Assembly: GCA_002771395.1 (NCBI GenBank)
Contig: PCSS01000189.1
Span: forward strand, 1,780-11,052
Direction of reading: 5' to 3'
Source: Bacteroidetes bacterium CG23_combo_of_CG06-09_8_20_14_all_32_9
Lineage (GTDB): Bacteria > Bacteroidota > Bacteroidia > Bacteroidales > GWA2-32-17
Length of the DNA stretch: 9,273 nucleotides
Under the pieces are notes generated by a model. That model was not told the origin of the DNA, ran no database searches, and saw only the letters and a list, made by a program, of their open reading frames with translations. Both the position numbers and the translations under genes were made by a program. Numbering within the stretch: the stretch's first letter is position 1; each line of letters starts with the position of its first letter. This document shows positions 6,858 through 9,273 of the stretch, in pieces.

Positions 6858-7364
6858 TTACGATGGTATTTTAAAGAAAGTATTGTGCTTATTTAATGTA
6901 TAACCGTTTTCAAGTTCTTTATATTTCATTATCACAAGATTTGTCATATCGGGGTAATAATCATTTAAAAGATTATTTTCGACCTGGATGGTTTCGATTT
7001 TTCCTGGAAGTTGATACGTAAAATACAACCATAAAGCGCCTTCGCTAATTTCTTTGCGGATAAATTTCATTTTTTTTTGAGAAAATTTACTGTTGTTTAT
7101 GGTAATTTTAACATTATTTTGAATGTAATTTTTTATGTAATCATCGGCATCGGGCAAAACGTTTGGTTTTTCAAGGTTTAGATCTACGTTATTATTTTTC
7201 AAAATTACGCCCTGAAAATCGTCTAAAAAGAGTTTTATAGAAATATTAAATGCCTTTTGCTTTGGGTTAAAATCAATATTAGTAACGGAAACATGAACCG
7301 GGTGCATTGCATTACTCATTAAAATAAAAGCAATTACTATAATATTTAAAATTATGAGTCTCAT
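6858..7364 (-). CDS. DUF6702 family exported protein
   Basis: The protein has 168 aa with a hydrophobic N-terminus (3-16) and a likely signal peptidase I site after Ala19 (SNA|M). The mature protein begins with the conserved HPVHVSVT block (21-28). It then has a strand-rich region with FLDDF (46-50) and a C-terminal 'DMTNLVIMKYKE' segment (139-150) typical of this Bacteroidota family. The function is unknown; the protein is predicted to be periplasmic or outer-membrane associated. Family members are often found near HupE/UreJ-like membrane proteins, as here, where the HupE-like gene lies divergently 62 bp away. That hints at a joint role, perhaps with metal at the envelope, but this is inference. 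It is the first gene of a two-gene unit with the large T9SS protein. An A9 run in the coding strand (7070-7078 complement, codons for QKKM) is intact and in frame. Confidence 0.8.
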   Translation of the reverse strand: MRLIILNIIVIAFILMSNAMHPVHVSVTNIDFNPKQKAFNISIKLFLDDFQGVILKNNNVDLNLEKPNVLPDADDYIKNYIQNNVKITINNSKFSQKKMKFIRKEISEGALWLYFTYQLPGKIETIQVENNLLNDYYPDMTNLVIMKYKELENGYTLNKHNTFFKIPS

Positions 7365-7379
7365 ATTAAAATAATATGA

Positions 7380-7411
7380 TAAAGTTACAACATTTTTCTA
7401 TTTTAGCGAAA
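7380..7411 (-). promoter_or_regulatory. Candidate promoter for the DUF6702-T9SS protein unit
   Basis: On the minus strand, TTTC (7411-7408) is followed after 20 bp by TAACTTTA (7387-7380), one mismatch from TAnnTTTG and one from the -33 TTTG. It sits 16 bp before the DUF6702 ATG within the 62-bp divergent spacer. The match is only fair. No comparably good promoter is visible for the HupE-like gene on the other strand. Confidence 0.35.
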
Positions 7412-7426
7412 TAAAAAAATTATATA

Positions 7427-8011
7427 ATGAATATTTTTCAACTTTACTTAAATTTTGGTATTCATCATATTGCCGATATTAGAAGTTACGACCATATTCT
7501 TTTTATTACTTGCCTGTGCGCAGTGTACTTACTGAAACAATGGAGACAAATTTTAGTGCTTATTACGGCTTTTACCATTGGACACACTACTTCTCTTGTT
7601 CTTGCCACATTAAAAATAGTATCTTTTCCAACGCCTGTAATTGAATTTCTGATTCCGTTAACTATTTTTATTACTGCCTTTTGGAATTTATTTCTTAAGA
7701 AAGATGGAGTTAATATTCGCACTCACTGGTTTAAATATGCTACTGCACTATTTTTTGGATTAATACACGGTTTAGGTTTTTCAAATTATTTGCAAATACT
7801 TCTCGGAAAAGAAAACAGTATTTTAATGCCGCTTTTTTCGTTTAATGTAGGAATAGAAGCAGGACAAATAATAATTGTAAGCATAATACTTTTAATAAGT
7901 TACATAATAACATCGTGGTTTAAAGTTGCTCGCCGCGATTGGGTTTATATTTTTTCGGGAGCCGGGCTTGGAGTTTCGCTAACACTTATGATAGACAGGT
8001 TACCTTGGTAG
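7427..8011 (+). CDS. HupE/UreJ-like inner membrane protein
   Basis: This 194-aa integral membrane protein has about six hydrophobic segments and matches the HupE/UreJ_2 type. Relatives near hydrogenase or urease genes are thought to move nickel or cobalt; stand-alone Bacteroidota versions have no proven substrate. Conserved potential metal ligands lie in or near membrane segments: HH at 13-14, YDH at 21-23, IGH at 51-53, FFGLIHGLGFS at 109-119 (His114), and FNVGIEAGQ at 139-147 (Glu144). ATG7427 is preceded by A/T-rich sequence without a Shine-Dalgarno. No hydrogenase or urease gene is in the window. The gene is divergent from DUF6702 and converges on aroQ across a repeat hairpin. I am confident of the family and unsure of the substrate. 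Confidence 0.88.
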   Translation: MNIFQLYLNFGIHHIADIRSYDHILFITCLCAVYLLKQWRQILVLITAFTIGHTTSLVLATLKIVSFPTPVIEFLIPLTIFITAFWNLFLKKDGVNIRTHWFKYATALFFGLIHGLGFSNYLQILLGKENSILMPLFSFNVGIEAGQIIIVSIILLISYIITSWFKVARRDWVYIFSGAGLGVSLTLMIDRLPW

Positions 8012-8025
8012 GGAAAAAGTCCTTC

Positions 8026-8142
8026 GGAGAATGGGAGAAGCGGAGACAAGGAGAAGCGGAGACGAGAAGATGGGAAGTTTTCTTCGTTTCCTCGTTTCCC
8101 CGCTTCTCCGTTTCCTCGTTTCATCGCTTTCCCGTTTCCCCC
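8026..8142. repeat. GA-rich/CT-rich inverted minisatellite hairpin
   Basis: An almost pure purine arm (8026-8077) switches at a TTTT centre to an almost pure pyrimidine arm (8081-8142). In the left arm GGAGAAGCGGAGAC occurs at 8034-8047 and 8050-8063 (period 16). In the right arm CGTTTCCTCGTTTC occurs at 8085-8098 and 8109-8122 (period 24). The arms are partly complementary, the best perfect stem being GGAGAAGCGG (8050-8059) with CCGCTTCTCC (8100-8109). The right end runs into aroQ and encodes its last residues and stop codon. Confidence 0.85.
8050..8109. terminator. Possible bidirectional terminator between convergent genes
   Basis: The HupE-like gene (+) and aroQ (-) converge here. The 10-bp perfect GC-containing stem (8050-8059 with 8100-8109), plus further imperfect pairing of the flanking arms, would form a hairpin in RNA from either strand. 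There is no clean U-tract after the stem, so it is not a textbook intrinsic terminator. The role is inferred mainly from position. Confidence 0.35.
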
Positions 8143-8552
8143 TTCAACGCCCTTACCGCCAGCACATACGAATTTAACCCAAAACCACTGATTGAGCCTT
8201 TACACTTACTTCCAACAATTGAAAAATGACGATATTCTTCGCGGGCAAAAATATTCGTCAAATGAACATCAATAACCGGACAAGTTATAGCAGCAACGGC
8301 ATCGGCAATGGCGACAGATGTATGTGAGTATCCGCCGGCGTTTAAAATAATTCCGTTACACAAAAAACCCATTTCCTGAATTTTATTTATTATCTCACCT
8401 TCAACATTGCTCTGAAAATACCCGAAATCAATGTCGGGAAAGAGTTTTCGAAGTTTCAGCAAGAAATCATCAAAAGATTGATGCCCATATATTTCTGGTT
8501 CTCTCTTTTTTAAAAGATTTAGATTTGGTCCGTTAATAATTTCAATTTTCAT
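8121..8552 (-). CDS. aroQ: Type II 3-dehydroquinate dehydratase
   Basis: Cytoplasmic enzyme of the shikimate pathway. It converts 3-dehydroquinate to 3-dehydroshikimate by anti elimination of water and is normally a dodecamer. The 143-aa length is typical. INGPNLNLL (6-14) leads into the lid loop with Arg17 and the catalytic Tyr22 in REPEIYG. QSNVEGEI is at 47-54. NAGGYSHTS (71-79) gives Asn71 and His77. DVHLTN (95-100) gives His97. REEYRHFS (104-111) supplies the phosphate- or substrate-side Arg residues. All expected active-site residues are present. Residue 15, usually Gly in 'NLLGxREP', is Lys here. The last six residues (GETGKR) and the stop come from the adjoining repeat hairpin, so the C-terminus is probably a recent replacement. 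The gene is divergent from xerD, with 73 bp between the start codons. Confidence 0.95.
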   Translation of the reverse strand: MKIEIINGPNLNLLKKREPEIYGHQSFDDFLLKLRKLFPDIDFGYFQSNVEGEIINKIQEMGFLCNGIILNAGGYSHTSVAIADAVAAITCPVIDVHLTNIFAREEYRHFSIVGSKCKGSISGFGLNSYVLAVRALKGETGKR

Positions 8553-8569
8553 TGGTAAAATATTTATTC

Positions 8570-8583
8570 AAATAACGTTATTT
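8570..8583. promoter_or_regulatory. 14-bp perfect palindrome in the aroQ-xerD spacer
   Basis: AAATAACGTTATTT is perfectly self-complementary and sits 18 bp from the aroQ start and 43 bp from the xerD GTG. It could be an operator in the shared promoter region. In AT-rich DNA a palindrome of this length can arise by chance, so this is only a candidate. Confidence 0.25.
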
Positions 8584-8625
8584 TTTCTGAAATTCGCTTA
8601 ATTTTATTTCGTAAAAATTTATTCG

Positions 8626-9273
8626 GTGAACTGGACTTTATTCTTAAAAGAATTTGTAACTTATCTGAAACTTGAGAAATCGCTTTCAGCCAATTCTATA
8701 CAAGCGTATCTGCATGATGTAACACAGCTTTTAAATTTCATTGAATACAGCAAACTTTCTATTTTACCGGAGGAGGTTGATTTATTCTTGCTCGAAAAAT
8801 TTATAAGTTGGGTAAACGGCATAGGCATCAATCCCCGTTCGCAGGCACGTATGATTTCAGGCATCAGAGCATTTTACCGATTTTTATTATTAAACGAATA
8901 TATTGATACCGACCCTACTGCTCTGCTTGAATTACCACGTTTGGGAAGAAAACTTCCCACTATTTTGAATGTTGAAGAAATTGATGCACTTCTTGGGGCT
9001 ATAGACCTTGGCAAACCTGAAGGGCACCGCAACAAAGCAATGCTCGAAACCCTTTATAGTTGCGGACTTCGCGTATCTGAATTAGTTAATTTAAAAATTT
9101 CAAATCTTTATTTTGACGAAGGTTTTATAAAAGTCATCGGCAAAGGCGACAAAGAACGGTTGGTTCCCATCAGTCCTAAAGCCATTCGCGAAATAACATA
9201 CTATTTTGAAAAAACCCGTAATCATCAAAACATTCAAAAAGGTTTTGAAAACCTTGTTTTTCTGAACCGTCGT
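8626..9273 (+). CDS. xerD: Tyrosine recombinase XerD (5' 216 codons; truncated by the window end)
   Basis: The reading frame is open from 8602 past the window end with no ATG near its start. GTG8626 gives (M)NWTLFLKEFVTYLKLEKSL, the usual N-terminus of Bacteroidetes XerD, and is the best start; the stop at 8599-8601 limits any extension. Residues 1-100 are the SAM-like core-binding domain. From about 105 the catalytic domain begins, with LYSCGLRVSEL (143-153) carrying the first catalytic Arg149 and IGKGDKERLVP (171-181) carrying Lys173. These positions agree with E. coli XerD numbering within one residue. The HxxR, His/Trp and nucleophilic Tyr motifs lie beyond the window. With XerC, or alone in lineages with one Xer, it resolves chromosome dimers at dif. 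No dif-like site or integron is visible, so a housekeeping role is more likely than a mobile integrase. Confidence 0.93.
   Translation, partial: MNWTLFLKEFVTYLKLEKSLSANSIQAYLHDVTQLLNFIEYSKLSILPEEVDLFLLEKFISWVNGIGINPRSQARMISGIRAFYRFLLLNEYIDTDPTALLELPRLGRKLPTILNVEEIDALLGAIDLGKPEGHRNKAMLETLYSCGLRVSELVNLKISNLYFDEGFIKVIGKGDKERLVPISPKAIREITYYFEKTRNHQNIQKGFENLVFLNRR

Noticed and set aside
7070..7078. Programmed frameshift at the A9 run in the DUF6702 gene
   Set aside because: The frame is intact through the run and the conserved C-terminal block follows in the same frame. No alternative frame product is apparent.
7939..8229. A 96-codon plus-strand reading frame across the HupE-like gene end and the repeat hairpin
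   Set aside because: Its Ser/Phe/Arg-rich middle is simply the CT-rich repeat translated. It overlaps two well-supported genes (HupE-like and aroQ) and has no recognisable domain.
8626..9273. Phage or genomic-island integrase
   Set aside because: The N-terminus, length to the catalytic Arg and Lys, and sequence match housekeeping XerD. There is no tRNA, att site or cargo nearby.

Overview
The window looks like a chromosomal segment of a Bacteroidota bacterium, probably Bacteroidales-like and AT-rich. The evidence is a type IX secretion 'type B' (gliding-motility-associated) C-terminal domain, a DUF6702 protein next to a HupE/UreJ-like membrane protein, a Bacteroidetes-style uridine kinase, an SPII lipoprotein with a Cys-Lys-Lys start, almost no Shine-Dalgarno sequences, and a good match to the Bacteroidetes promoter (TTTG...TAnnTTTG). 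Nothing points to a phage or plasmid. The XerD-like recombinase at the right edge looks like the housekeeping chromosome-dimer enzyme.

Layout, left to right. (1) 11-835 (-): lipoprotein of unknown function with its own promoter, divergent from (2) udk (923-1549, +), which overlaps by 8 bp (3) a DEDDy 3'-5' exonuclease (1542-2252, +). (4) 2251-2453: a repeat-filled spacer, with an 11-bp tandem array enclosed by 24-bp inverted repeats, followed by a 7-bp array. (5) 2465-3685 (-): secreted TPR protein. (6) 3723-4190: a four-helix-bundle (23S rRNA-IVP family) gene framed by two 8-bp-period arrays in opposite orientation. (7) 4240-6855 (-): a large secreted multidomain protein with a T9SS type B sorting domain, 2 bp downstream of (8) a DUF6702 gene (6858-7364, -). 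(9) 7427-8011 (+): HupE/UreJ-like membrane protein, divergent from DUF6702. (10) 8026-8142: a purine-to-pyrimidine repeat hairpin between convergent genes. (11) aroQ (8121-8552, -), divergent from (12) xerD (8626 to the window end, +, truncated by the window).

The genes are mostly ordinary: nucleoside salvage, shikimate pathway, recombination, and cell-surface proteins. No stretch over 300 bp lacks a gene. The unusual content is in the spacers. In 9 kb there are four unrelated short-period arrays (11, 7, 8 and about 16 bp units). All are intergenic or just touch a stop codon, and three are organised as inverted structures. The 2251-2405 unit and the 3723-4190 unit are the best candidates for undescribed small repeat elements. 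No complete novel defence or mobile system is evident.
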